In this document: piece after piece, positions 8,790 to 17,509 of the stretch | How the letters are laid out: each line of letters starts with the position of its first letter | How positions within the stretch are numbered: the stretch's first letter is position 1 | Assembly: GCA_030529845.1 (NCBI GenBank) | Contig: JAUMWB010000005.1 | Span: forward strand, 1-64,000 | DNA: 64,000 nucleotides | Origin: Rothia sp. (in: high G+C Gram-positive bacteria) | GTDB taxonomy: Bacteria; Actinomycetota; Actinomycetes; Actinomycetales; Micrococcaceae | Reading direction: 5' to 3' | The notes under the pieces: generated by a model | What the model saw: the letters and a program-made list of their open reading frames with translations, nothing else | Told to the model about the DNA's origin: nothing | Database searches by the model: none | Program-made: the position numbers and the translations under genes

Positions 8790-10343
8790 CTAGAACTTTA
8801 AAACGATATCGCCGTCAAGGATGGGCGCGTCTACATCATGAGTGATGACAAGTATGAGGTTATCTAAAGACTTTTCACGAACTAACTCCCACACTATTTT
8901 TTGTGTTTCGCGACCAATACCGGTAGTTGGCTCATCGAGAATAATGAGCGATTCAGGCTGCCCCAGGAGCGTGCGGGCTAGACCTATTCGACGGGCTTCA
9001 CCACCTGAAACCCTTGACTCTTCACCGGCAATGGTTTCTTGAGCCCGTTGACCGGTAGTCATGAAATCGTCTAGTTCCAGTAACTGTAGGCAAGAGTCAA
9101 TGTTCTGAGTTTCCAGAGGACGGGAAGCCCGAATTGTCTCGTGGGCGGTTTGGAAGGGCAGGTTAGTTTCTTGAGGCAGGTATCGAGTCTCTCTGAATTT
9201 TCTCGTCGACATATGATCCGGAACCGGGTAGGGGGTGAACCCCAGCAGGGTTTCTATGTAGGTTGTTTTCCCTGAGCCACTGGAACCCAGGAGCCAGACC
9301 AGCCCCTTATCGGGTAGTTTACTGTCGATATTTTTGGGTGCCTCCGCTGGAACAGACTGCTCTTCTGAGCTAGACGGGCTCATTTTTTGCTGTGCTTCTG
9401 CATCTTGAGCGTAGGCTGTAGCAATTGCCGACAGGGAAAAACCTATATCTTGAATAACTTGAATGGAATAGAGTGACACACCGGTAAGAGAAATAAAGCC
9501 GGCCAGAAGTGTACCGTATTCACGTCCCTGCCCCAGGGCCAGGTAGACACCCAGCAGGGAAGCCATAATAATGAATAGCACACAGGCTTGGACCAGGTAG
9601 AGGTTTTTGGTTACACGGTAGGAGTGGATACCGCTTTCCTCGACCGGTTTACGGGACTGTGCATAGGATGCAGTGTTGCTGTCTTCCAGGGAGAAAGAGG
9701 CGGTTTCTTTCCAGTAGTTTACATAGTTGGTGAGAATACCAAAATTTTTCATATTCTCGCCAAAGAAAGCTCCCTGAGCCTGCTGGTGCTTATCTACAGG
9801 ATGACGAGAGAGCGAGATAAAGAGAATCATACCTACGAGGTAAACCGCCGCCAACAGAGGCTCAGCGATGAGGGCAAGCGATATTCCGGCAGTTCCCATC
9901 ACGCAGATAGCTGGCAGGACGGAGAAGATAACGGTTGAGCTCGTGGTGCGGAAGGCAGCCATCTGGCTGTCTATCGCAAAGGCTATTTCGTTATTATCCC
10001 TAGTCTAGCGGTTTTTCTGCACGCCGTAGGAACGGTAGAGACTTTGGGAGGCTAATTCTGTTTGAGCTTTCTGCTCAAGGTACCCATAGACCGGTAGGAG
10101 CAAGGCTTTGAGGGTTGCGCTGGTAAGCCAGAAGGCACTAAAAATTACCGCGAAGATAAATAGGGAACGGGATGATTCACTGTCGCTGTTGAGATTTACT
10201 GCTTGGCCTGGCAAGAGAGCAGTAAGGGTCGCCAGAATAGAAGCGGCAAGACTCATGCACACCATGAGAGTCATGCGCAGAGGGGATGTTCTTCCCAAAA
10301 GAGAAAGACATTCAGTAACATATGTTAAGTATTTTTTCATCAC
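8790..10343 (-). pseudogene. ABC exporter (TM-NBD), in-frame amber stop
   Basis: This is a half-size ABC exporter reading frame of about 517 codons interrupted by one in-frame TAG at 10005-10007. Codons 1-112 (from 10343) encode the first two membrane segments. After TAG and 14 further open codons the same frame continues from ATG 9962 with more membrane helices and a nucleotide-binding domain. That domain has Walker A GSSGSGKT, signature SGGEARR, Walker B LIILDEPTTG and H-loop ITHD. The catalytic residues are therefore intact and the lesion is a single nonsense codon. The gene starts 12 bases after the frameshifted gene upstream, as in an operon. The substrate was probably a peptide, by inference from context. 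Suppression or a sequencing error could restore it. Confidence 0.8.
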
Positions 10344-10355
10344 TTTAACTTCCTT

Positions 10356-10910
10356 CTACCCGAAAGGAACTGGAGATTCGTTCACCCGGTGCAGATGTGA
10401 GAATCTCTCCAATATTCTCAAATCCCTAAATCCCAGAAACCATTCTGGGCTAAGAATCCTTGCATGATAAAATAAATCCCCAAAATAAAAAACCTTATCC
10501 ACAAATAAATATTTTTCCAGTTCACATTTTTCAATATATTTTTCAACATCAAATTTGCTCAAATCACAACAGAATTTTTCTGGAAAAAATCATTACCAAA
10601 TTTCCACAACCTTACTGAATCCTTAGAATTATATTTATAATAATTCTCCTGTATATCATCCAACAAGGGAAATTTAATTTTTTTCGTTGCACATTATCTT
10701 GCATCAGAAGAACCGACTTCTCCAGCTCATCTAAGGATTTATCAAGGGCTTTATCACATTCCTCATGCGCTGATGCTCCGACAGCATAGCTAATATCTCT
10801 ATAATTACTTACTAAAAAAGATATACACACAGTAATATTTTTTAAATATTGATATATCAGTCGTGGAGTGATCCTTCTTCTCGAAAGATAACCTCAGTAT
10901 GAACAGCCAT
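10356..10910 (-). pseudogene. Frameshifted gene, possible YcaO-type cyclodehydratase remnant
   Basis: AT-rich decayed coding region. ATG at 10910 has a strong AAGGAGG upstream, but its frame stops after 17 codons. A second frame encodes residues including ISYAVGASAHEECDKALDKS. A third is joined across a seven-T run (10678-10684) and gives FPLLDDIQENYYKYN. A fourth is joined across a six-A run (10584-10589) and ends in SPVPFG at 10356. The VGASAHE..KAL..SLDELE segment resembles the conserved C-terminal part of YcaO proteins, and a proline-rich C terminus is also common there. I base this on motif resemblance only. The adjacent exporter fits a degenerate peptide-modification locus. Confidence 0.45.
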
Positions 10911-10944
10911 AAAGGCCTCCTTAACTCATCAATAAACTTGACGC

Positions 10945-10962
10945 ATCAACATTTATGTTGAT
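10945..10962. promoter_or_regulatory. Small inverted repeat upstream of frameshifted gene
   Basis: ATCAACAT and ATGTTGAT arms separated by TT, about 35 bases upstream of the ATG at 10910. It could be an operator or a small hairpin. A run of seven G lies nearby at 10981-10987. Confidence 0.35.
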
Positions 10963-11060
10963 TTAAATCACACTACTGTTGGGGGGGAGTTATGTCCAGT
11001 GCCTCCTCGTATATGAAGCACATAAAATATTTCCTACCCTGACTAGCAAAAACATACCTG

Positions 11061-11100
11061 AATCTATATATTTTTCGTAATATTTAAAAATATATAGATT
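11061..11100. repeat. AT-rich perfect inverted repeat
   Basis: Perfect 15-bp arms (AATCTATATATTTTT and its complement) around a 10-base loop. It lies in the island between the frameshifted gene and phoU. It may be a bidirectional terminator or the remnant of an element end. The surrounding 10911-11170 has no convincing gene. Confidence 0.6.
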
Positions 11101-11171
11101 TTTGGAAAAGTTTAGTATATAATTTTCCATCGATGCACGTTGTGCTGAGTTTCAGACTCATTGTCATAAAG

Positions 11172-11215
11172 ATTCAACTAACGTTTACCCAACCATGTGT
11201 TTGTTTTCATGTGGC
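11172..11215 (+). promoter_or_regulatory. PHO-box-like array, phoU side
   Basis: Second copy of the 11-base-periodic array: ATTCAACTAAC, GTTTACCCAAC, CATGTGTTTGT, TTTCATGTGGC. It lies 78 bases upstream of the preferred phoU start, so phoU also kept a candidate RegX3 site after the island arrived. Two of the unit-initial G bases have changed (to A and T) compared with the senX3-side copy. Confidence 0.55.
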
Positions 11216-11221
11216 CTTGGC
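11173..11221 (+). repeat. 49-bp direct repeat, right copy
   Basis: Partner of 8704-8752 in direct orientation, with three substitutions and no indels. The DNA between the copies is AT-rich, unlike the flanks on both sides. Confidence 0.85.
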
Positions 11222-11293
11222 ACTCTAAAGGGGTAGCCGTAGGCAGGAGTCTGCCCGGTGCCCCACACTTCCCCAGATGGAAAGGACGCGCAC

Positions 11294-11950
11294 GTGCGCA
11301 AAGTCTTCCAAGCCGAACTACAGCACGTCGGCGAAGAGCTCATTCATATCGCCACCCTCGTACAAGAAGCTCTTTCACGAGCAGCAGATGCCTTCCTCAA
11401 CGCCGACATCCAAGAAGCCGAAGAAGTCATCACCAACGATGCCCGCATCGACTTCATGCAAAACGAACTCGATGAGCGCGCTATCGACATTCTGGCCCTG
11501 CAAGGCCCGGTAGCTTCCGACCTGCGCATGATCGTTGGTGCCCTGCGCATGAGCTCTTCCCTGGAGCGCATGGGCGACCTTGCCCGCCACATCGCCCAGG
11601 TGGCCCGCATGCGCTACCCCGAGCACGTCCTGCCCGAGTCTATCGTGCCGGTCTTCCGCGAAATCATCGAGCTGGATCAGAAAATCATTGCCAGCGTCAT
11701 TAGCCTGTTGGAAACCCGCGAGCTCTCCCACACCCAGGACATCATCAAGAACAAGATGCGCATCAACGAGCTGCACGTTGAGGTCTTCAACCGCATGGCA
11801 GCCTCCGACTGGGGTCAGAACGCCCAGGTCACTGTCGATGTCACCCTGACATCCCGCTACCTGGAGCGCTTTGGCGATCATGGTGTCTCGGTGGCCCGCA
11901 AGGTTACCTACTTGGTCACCGGCGACTGGAACGCCGTACCCAGCATCTAG
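11294..11950 (+). CDS. phoU: Phosphate uptake regulator PhoU
   Basis: Helical metal-binding protein that damps phosphate signalling between the Pst transporter and the SenX3-RegX3 pair. It consists of two PhoU repeats of about 100 residues. The first contains the metal-cluster type motif SSLERMGDLARHI, the second the equivalent SRYLERFGDHGVSVA. An upstream frame extends to 11258, but GTG at 11294 has GGAAAGGA about eight bases before it and gives the normal 218 residues. It was ancestrally divergent from senX3 and is now separated by the island. Confidence 0.93.
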   Translation: MRKVFQAELQHVGEELIHIATLVQEALSRAADAFLNADIQEAEEVITNDARIDFMQNELDERAIDILALQGPVASDLRMIVGALRMSSSLERMGDLARHIAQVARMRYPEHVLPESIVPVFREIIELDQKIIASVISLLETRELSHTQDIIKNKMRINELHVEVFNRMAASDWGQNAQVTVDVTLTSRYLERFGDHGVSVARKVTYLVTGDWNAVPSI

Positions 11951-11976
11951 GCTGGTAGGTACCATCTCCGTCAGAA

Positions 11977-12035
11977 GGTACCAGAAAATCAGAAAAACCC
12001 ACCTAGTTGGTGGGTTTTTCTGATTTTCTGGTACC
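11977..12035. terminator. Bidirectional terminator phoU/gpmA
   Basis: Very long perfect stem (27 bp, from GGTACCAGAAAATC inward) with a TAGTT loop, between convergent phoU and gpmA. Confidence 0.85.
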
Positions 12036-12045
12036 TACCGGGGAT

Positions 12046-12786
12046 TTACTTCTTACCCTGGTTAGCAACAGCCTTGATGGCGTCCTTAGCTGCCTCGGGG
12101 TCCAGGTACTCACCGGGGCCGACGGGCTTGAAGTTCTCGTCCAGCTCGTAGTAGAGGGGGATGCCGGTGGGGATGTTCAGACCGGCGATGTCCTCATCTG
12201 AGATACCTTCGAGGTTCTTGACCAGGGCGCGCAGGGAGTTACCGTGGGCAGCAACCAGAACGGTCTTGCCAGCCTTCAGGTCTTCCTTGATGTCTGATTC
12301 CCAGTAGGGCAGCATGCGCTCGAGGACGTCCTTGAGGCACTCGGTGCGGGGAGCGTTCTCGATGTCTGCGTAGCGGGGGTCGTTAGCCTGGGAGAACTCG
12401 TCGTTGTCATCAAGAACGGGAGGAGCGATGTCGTAGGAGCGACGCCAGGTCATGAACTGCTCTTCGCCGTAGGTTTCGAGGGTCTGAGTCTTGTCCTTAC
12501 CCTGGAGGGCACCGTAGTGGCGCTCGTTCAGGCGCCAGTTGCGCTTGACGGGGATCCAGTGGCGGTCAGCGGCATCGAGAGCCAGGTTAGCGGTGTTGAT
12601 GGCGCGGCGCTGCAGGGAGGTGTGGACGACATCGGGGAGGATGCCGCGTTCCTTGAGCAGTTCACCACCGCGGGTAGCTTCGGCGCGACCCTTCTCGGTC
12701 AGGGCAACGTCTACCCAGCCGGTGAAGAGGTTCTTTTCGTTCCATTCTGATTGCCCGTGACGGAGCAGTACCAATTTGTAAGTCAT
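12046..12786 (-). CDS. gpmA: 2,3-bisphosphoglycerate-dependent phosphoglycerate mutase
   Basis: Glycolytic enzyme interconverting 3- and 2-phosphoglycerate through a phosphohistidine. The [10 protein letters not shown] motif gives the active-site histidine near residue 10. ERHYGALQG and VAAHGNSLR carry the other catalytic residues. The frame extends upstream to 12834, but ATG at 12786 begins the conserved [11 protein letters not shown], has a GGGGG stretch just upstream, and gives 246 residues. Confidence 0.96.
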   Translation of the reverse strand: MTYKLVLLRHGQSEWNEKNLFTGWVDVALTEKGRAEATRGGELLKERGILPDVVHTSLQRRAINTANLALDAADRHWIPVKRNWRLNERHYGALQGKDKTQTLETYGEEQFMTWRRSYDIAPPVLDDNDEFSQANDPRYADIENAPRTECLKDVLERMLPYWESDIKEDLKAGKTVLVAAHGNSLRALVKNLEGISDEDIAGLNIPTGIPLYYELDENFKPVGPGEYLDPEAAKDAIKAVANQGKK

Positions 12787-12825
12787 ACCCCCATTATCCC
12801 ACTCACGCCCTCCAAAGCAAAGATA

Positions 12826-12890
12826 AACCCACACATATTCACGGAAAACCCGGTCTTTTCCGGGGGTTTCTTCGTGAATATGTGTGGGTT
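12826..12890 (-). terminator. Hairpin between DUF2516 gene and gpmA
   Basis: 18-bp arms AACCCACACATATTCACG and complement enclose a smaller inner hairpin. On the minus strand it is followed by TTTATCTTT. It would end transcription from the 13230 side before the gpmA promoter. Confidence 0.75.
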
Positions 12891-12915
12891 TTTCAGACCT
12901 TAACGCAAGCTGCGG

Positions 12916-13230
12916 CTAGCGGCGACGTACCGCGACGGCGGGGCGGACGTCCGCGAGGAAGACCCCCACGGCGGTGGCCGCAATCAGCTGCAAGAAAATA
13001 GAGCCACCCCCGATAGTCAGTGACTGCCACACCATGAGCACGGAGAAGACGGTCGCAGCAGCGGTGACTCCTACCCAGAAGCCCTTGGTGCGCTTGAAGG
13101 CGCTCTGGTAGGCGTAGCTTGAGGCGCGGGCGGCCTCAACCAGGGCGTAGATCGACAGGGCGGCAACTACCAAGGCCAGGGCAAGGCCCACGTAGTAGGT
13201 GACCATCAGAATCAGGGCAATGGGGGTCAT
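12916..13230 (-). CDS. DUF2516 family membrane protein
   Basis: Small integral membrane protein of 104 residues with three predicted transmembrane helices (about 5-30, 50-70 and 75-95) and a short basic cytoplasmic loop carrying YAYQSAFKRTKGFW. This matches the actinobacterial DUF2516 family, whose function is unknown. It lies 12 bases downstream of the PLP enzyme gene and is probably co-transcribed with it. Confidence 0.8.
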   Translation of the reverse strand: MTPIALILMVTYYVGLALALVVAALSIYALVEAARASSYAYQSAFKRTKGFWVGVTAAATVFSVLMVWQSLTIGGGSIFLQLIAATAVGVFLADVRPAVAVRRR

Positions 13231-13242
13231 GGCGTCCGTTCG

Positions 13243-14424
13243 TTACTTGAGGTTGTCGAGGGCCGCAGCTAGGTCGTTGTAGAGGTCATCGACGTTCTCG
13301 ATACCTACCGACAGGCGCAGCAGCGACTCGGGGATTGAGTGCGGCTCCGAACCGTGGCGGCGGCGGCGTTCAATCAGTGATTCTACGCCACCGAGACTGG
13401 TGGCGGGCGTCCAAATGTTCAGGGCCTGCACTACGCGGTCAGTTTCTTCGGCAGTGGCGTCCAGGGTAATGGAGAGGATTGAGCCGAAGGTGCGCATCTG
13501 TGCGGACGCCCGTTCGAACCCGGGGTCGGTGGGCAGGCCGGGGTAGCGCACGGCCTTGACCGCGGGGTGGGTCTGCAGGCGCTGGGCCAGTTCGAGGGCG
13601 TTAGCGGCGGCGCGTTCTAGGCGGACGCCCAGGGTGCGGACGCCGCGCAGGCCCAGCCAGGCCTCGAAGGGGCCGGCGATAGCGCCGTTGGTGGTGCGGT
13701 GGGCCTGCATGGCTTCGCGCAGGGTCGGGTTAGAGGTGACGGTGATGCCCAGCAGCACATCGGAGTGACCGGCGATGGACTTGGTGGCGGAGTGGACGAC
13801 CACGTCGGCACCCAGGGCCAGCGGGTTCTGCCCCAGCGGGGTTGCGAAGGTGTTATCAACGGCAGAGACAATGCCCAGACGCTTGGCGGCGCCGAGGACG
13901 GCGGGCAGGTCGGCGACCTCCATCATGGGGTTGGTGGGGGACTCCATCCACAGCAACACCTTGGGGGCAGCGTAGTTGACAGTCTCGGGGGTAACGCCCG
14001 CGGTGGCAGCTGCCTTTTCGAGTTCAGCAATGACGGACTCGGTGTTTTCAATGTCGAGACGGACCACGGTGGTGATACCGCGGGCTTCGAGGCGCTTAGC
14101 CATAGACACAGATGCCATGTAGGTGTGCTCGGGCAGCAGAATAATAGAGCCAACGGGCACCAGGTCCTGCACCGCGGCAACGGCTGCCATACCGGAGGCA
14201 AAGACCAGGCCGGGCAGCGCAGCCCCTTCAAGGTCAGCGACGACCTCTTCGATACCGTCCCAGCTCTGGTTGGAGAAACGGGCATAGGTGTTGAGGTCTG
14301 AGGGGCCGGTCTGGCGGAAGGTGGACGACATGGCAATCGGCGGGTTCACGGGAGCCAGATCGTCGTGGGCGGGGCGGCCACCTGCCACCAGGCGGGTTTC
14401 GGGTGAGAGGTTCTGTTCAGTCAT
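13243..14424 (-). CDS. Trans-sulfuration PLP enzyme (cystathionine gamma-synthase/lyase family)
   Basis: Fold-type I PLP enzyme of the Cys/Met metabolism family, 393 residues. The cofactor lysine is in HSATKSIAGHSD. The phosphate-binding loop is ASGMAAV and the substrate arginine region is near the C terminus in LLRLSVGIE. FATPLGQNPLALGADVVVHS is characteristic. The reaction may be cystathionine gamma-synthase, gamma-lyase or a sulfhydrylase. These cannot be separated by eye and no neighbouring pathway gene decides it. It carries two GCGGACGCC motifs (minus strand GGCGTCCGC). Confidence 0.88.
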   Translation of the reverse strand: MTEQNLSPETRLVAGGRPAHDDLAPVNPPIAMSSTFRQTGPSDLNTYARFSNQSWDGIEEVVADLEGAALPGLVFASGMAAVAAVQDLVPVGSIILLPEHTYMASVSMAKRLEARGITTVVRLDIENTESVIAELEKAAATAGVTPETVNYAAPKVLLWMESPTNPMMEVADLPAVLGAAKRLGIVSAVDNTFATPLGQNPLALGADVVVHSATKSIAGHSDVLLGITVTSNPTLREAMQAHRTTNGAIAGPFEAWLGLRGVRTLGVRLERAAANALELAQRLQTHPAVKAVRYPGLPTDPGFERASAQMRTFGSILSITLDATAEETDRVVQALNIWTPATSLGGVESLIERRRRHGSEPHSIPESLLRLSVGIENVDDLYNDLAAALDNLK

Positions 14425-14505
14425 AGATTCAACGATACGCGCTTGTGCTGGGAGGGGGCTAGGATTTGGACGTCTTCGGAGCGTTTATCCAGCACCTTAC
14501 CCAGG

Positions 14506-15543
14506 TTATCTACTGGTGCGGTAGAGTAACCAAGCTAGATATCCACCACCTAGAATCACCGTGACAGAGCCAGTCGGCAACACCACTCCCGGGATCAGAT
14601 GCTGAGCAAGTATGTCTGAGATTAGAAGCAGCAAAGCCCCCACCAGGGCAACCACTGTTAGGGAAAGACCTGAGGTAGGAATAAGGCGCAAAGCAATATG
14701 TGGGGCAACAAGAGCGATGAAGAGAATGGGGCCAGCAACTGCAGTCACTACAGCCGTTAAAACAATCCCCAAAGCAATTAGGGCAAGTCGCGCGCGATGT
14801 ACAGGAACTCCTGAAGCAGCGGCAAAGTCATCGCCTAGCTCCATTTGCCTCATAACTCGCATAACCGGAAAGGTTATGACAATAAGAAATATACCTATTA
14901 CGGCTGCTGGCAATACTGATTTCCAAGAAACAAAAGCTAAGGATCCGGCACCCCAAATAGATACCTCAAAGGTAGCGGCTAAATCAAAAAATGTCATAAA
15001 CCAAGTATTGATAGACGTGAGAAATGCACTTACCGCCAAACCAACCACAATAAACTGGAAGCTCTGCAACCCGCCTCTATAGGTCAGTAAACAGACAAAG
15101 CTGGCCGTTACTAAGCCCCCTATCAGGGCACTCGCAGAGCTCCCCCAAAAGGTATTCAGTCCCAGAACATTTGCCATGACTACGCCTGTCATCGAACCGG
15201 TGGTGAAACCGACGATATCTGGGCTCCCCAGAGGGTTCCGGGTTACGCCTTGAAAAATAGTCCCGCTTACTGCTAACGCGGCACCTAATGCCAGGGCTGC
15301 TAAGACTCTGGGTGCCCTCCATTCCCAAACAACCATCTGATGAGCCTGGCTGCCCTGCCCCAATAGCGCAGAGTAAACCTCCCTGTATGAAAGGTGCATA
15401 TCACCTAGGGTCATGGCGTATATTCCTAAGAAAACTAAGGAGAATGATAGAAGAACCTTGACACCCAAACCCACATGTTGATGAGCCCTCATGGTGGGGA
15501 GGGAAGAATTACGCTTTTTGCTCGCATTCAGCTGTGAACTCAT
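14506..15543 (-). CDS. FecCD-type iron-siderophore ABC permease (second)
   Basis: Polytopic permease of the BtuC/FecCD family, about nine to ten membrane helices, 345 residues. The family motifs GTIFQGVTRNPLGSPDIVGFTTG and GPILFIALVAPHIALRL are recognisable, the latter being the cytoplasmic coupling region. It lies 11 bases after the first permease and is the last gene of the AraC-permease-permease transcript. Base composition is clearly lower in GC than the flanking genes. Confidence 0.9.
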   Translation of the reverse strand: MSSQLNASKKRNSSLPTMRAHQHVGLGVKVLLSFSLVFLGIYAMTLGDMHLSYREVYSALLGQGSQAHQMVVWEWRAPRVLAALALGAALAVSGTIFQGVTRNPLGSPDIVGFTTGSMTGVVMANVLGLNTFWGSSASALIGGLVTASFVCLLTYRGGLQSFQFIVVGLAVSAFLTSINTWFMTFFDLAATFEVSIWGAGSLAFVSWKSVLPAAVIGIFLIVITFPVMRVMRQMELGDDFAAASGVPVHRARLALIALGIVLTAVVTAVAGPILFIALVAPHIALRLIPTSGLSLTVVALVGALLLLISDILAQHLIPGVVLPTGSVTVILGGGYLAWLLYRTSR

Positions 15544-15554
15544 GCTAGGCCACC

Positions 15555-16562
15555 CTAACCTTTATAGACTCGCCAAACTAGATATATAAGGACGGGAGCA
15601 CCTACAGCAGATGCAAGAACACCAACTTGTAGTTCGCGAGGAGATACCACTACGCGTCCCAAGATATCTGCACCCAGCAGGACAACAGGGGCAAGAAGGG
15701 CAGATAGGAGGAGGACTCGGAACTGTAACACACCCACTAAGGATCGAGCTATATGAGGCACTATAAGCCCTACAAAAGCGATAGGTCCAGCTGCTGCTGT
15801 TGCAGCTCCACATAAAAGGGTGAGGGCGCACATAGCAAGAACTTGCGTCACAGCCACATTAACACCCTGAGAACGAGCAGCATCTTCCCCTAAAGACAAG
15901 AAATCAAGCGAGCGCCCCAAACTCAAAGCCATGAAAAAACCAATCGCAACGAAGGGAAGAATTGTAGAAATGGTCCCATCCGGGCGGTTAGCCAAGGTTC
16001 CTGCTCCCCAAAAACGCAAAGCATCGAAAGTCACTGGATTGATGAGGGCAATGGTACGCGATACCCCCATGAGAACTGATCCTAGTGCCATTCCCACTAA
16101 TACTAGGCGTACCGGCATATTGCCTAGACCTGGTCTGCAAGAGAAGAAATAAACGAGCAGGGTTGCCAGCAAGGCGCCCATAAAACTAAACCATATATAA
16201 GAGTTAATATCCGCTATTCCCAAGAAAGCCACAGCTAGGGTTACCGTGAATCCTGCCCCGGAATTCACGCCCAAGATACCTGGTTCAGCCAGCAAGTTAC
16301 GCGTTAAAGCCTGCATGAGAGCCCCAGATACCCCAAGAGAAAGGCCAACTAGAAGGCCAAGAACCGTACGGCTGACACGTTGATCAAGAATGGCCTGAGT
16401 GGTAGGGCTAGACCCCCCTTGCCAAGCCAGCAATATGTCATATGGACTCAGCCTTACAGATCCAATTGCTAGACTAAGAATTACTAGAACCACAAGAAGC
16501 AAACAGCAACCAACGAGTAAAAAACTAAAGAAACCCAAAGATTTTCTAGACCATAGATTCAC
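15555..16562 (-). CDS. FecCD-type iron-siderophore ABC permease (first)
   Basis: Partner permease of the FecCD family, 335 residues, with multiple hydrophobic helices. GALMQALTRNLLAEPGILGVNSG and GPIAFVGLIVPHIARSL are the matching family motifs. Start is GTG at 16562, 39 bases beyond the AraC gene stop. It would form a heterodimeric channel with the 14506 product. No FecE-type ATPase gene is in this cluster. Confidence 0.9.
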   Translation of the reverse strand: MNLWSRKSLGFFSFLLVGCCLLLVVLVILSLAIGSVRLSPYDILLAWQGGSSPTTQAILDQRVSRTVLGLLVGLSLGVSGALMQALTRNLLAEPGILGVNSGAGFTVTLAVAFLGIADINSYIWFSFMGALLATLLVYFFSCRPGLGNMPVRLVLVGMALGSVLMGVSRTIALINPVTFDALRFWGAGTLANRPDGTISTILPFVAIGFFMALSLGRSLDFLSLGEDAARSQGVNVAVTQVLAMCALTLLCGAATAAAGPIAFVGLIVPHIARSLVGVLQFRVLLLSALLAPVVLLGADILGRVVVSPRELQVGVLASAVGAPVLIYLVWRVYKG

Positions 16563-16601
16563 TCTAGGAGCTACCTCTCTCTGCTCTCTAAGTACTAAGA
16601 G

Positions 16602-17330
16602 TTAGTGCACACGATTTGCTTCTAAAAGAGATCGAAAAGGCTCTGCGCTCTCTTTGGCCCAAGCCTTAGCTAACCCCGCTTGACTAGCATAGCCTGACTT
16701 CTTCACCATCTCAGCGACTCCCAACCCGCTTGATGCTGCTGCGTAGGCCTGGTTGAGACGCTCTCGGCGTCGCCATTGCGAGAAGGTCAGACCGGTTTCC
16801 TCGACGAAAATCCTCTGAACCTGGCGAACACTGCTGTAATGGCTAAGAGCCAGCTCGCCCAAAGTCTGCTTGCTCTCTATAGCAGCGTCAGCAATTGCCT
16901 GTCCCAGAGGGCTTTTCGGCCAAGGCACATGAAAATACGGGATTGAAATATTCAGAAGACATTGCGACAAGGCTAGCCGAAAAGGCTCAATTTCCTCAGC
17001 TGTACGGGCAGAAGCAAAGATAGCATGACGCAAGATACTGCTCACTAGCGGATTCTGCCCCAGAAAAATCACAGGGCGAGGAGGGACAATATGGTGATAG
17101 AGCATAGGGCCAAGTGCAAGACCTCCAGATGCTACCTCTACAGCGTGCGGAATCTGCGGCCCAAGCCAGAGGCTCTCTCCTTCTTGTAGTCTATATTCAT
17201 CGTAATCGATGTGAACCAGAAGTTCTTTGGCGAAAGCATGAATCAGATGGGGAGAGTCGTGGCTGTGTGTACCGTGTCCCTCAAAACGCATAGCATTTTC
17301 TGGCACGGCCTCTTGAAGTTCTACCTGCAT
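16602..17330 (-). CDS. AraC family transcriptional regulator
   Basis: N-terminal cupin-like sensory region (about 1-130) with histidines in GHGTHSHDSPH and GPQIPHAVE, followed by a C-terminal AraC DNA-binding domain. Its two helix-turn-helix units are around 155-175 (LGELALSHYSSVRQVQRIF) and 205-225 (VAEMVKKSGYASQAGLAKA). ATG has AAGGAGG upstream. It leads the permease transcript and is divergent from the siderophore-binding protein, so it most likely senses iron-siderophore or iron status. 242 residues. Confidence 0.87.
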   Translation of the reverse strand: MQVELQEAVPENAMRFEGHGTHSHDSPHLIHAFAKELLVHIDYDEYRLQEGESLWLGPQIPHAVEVASGGLALGPMLYHHIVPPRPVIFLGQNPLVSSILRHAIFASARTAEEIEPFRLALSQCLLNISIPYFHVPWPKSPLGQAIADAAIESKQTLGELALSHYSSVRQVQRIFVEETGLTFSQWRRRERLNQAYAAASSGLGVAEMVKKSGYASQAGLAKAWAKESAEPFRSLLEANRVH

Positions 17331-17423
17331 GGCCTACCTCCTTGCCTCTCAATCTGTCTATCGGTAGATTCGTCACCCTGGTGCAGACTTTTGGCACATC
17401 TGTGAACCATGCAACCGAGATAT

Positions 17424-17442
17424 CAAGGTTAGCATAGCCTTA
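17424..17442. promoter_or_regulatory. DtxR/IdeR-like iron box
   Basis: The 19-bp stretch CAAGGTTAGCATAGCCTTA agrees with the DtxR/IdeR consensus (TTAGGTTAGSCTAACCTAA) at about 15 of 19 positions. It lies between the divergent AraC-permease and binding-protein transcripts and could repress both when iron is sufficient. Confidence 0.6.
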
Positions 17443-17509
17443 GTAGGAACTTTTGGCACTCTAAGTTTCTGCCTTACCGTCCCTTTCCAGAAGAAGAGGC
17501 CGCTACACC

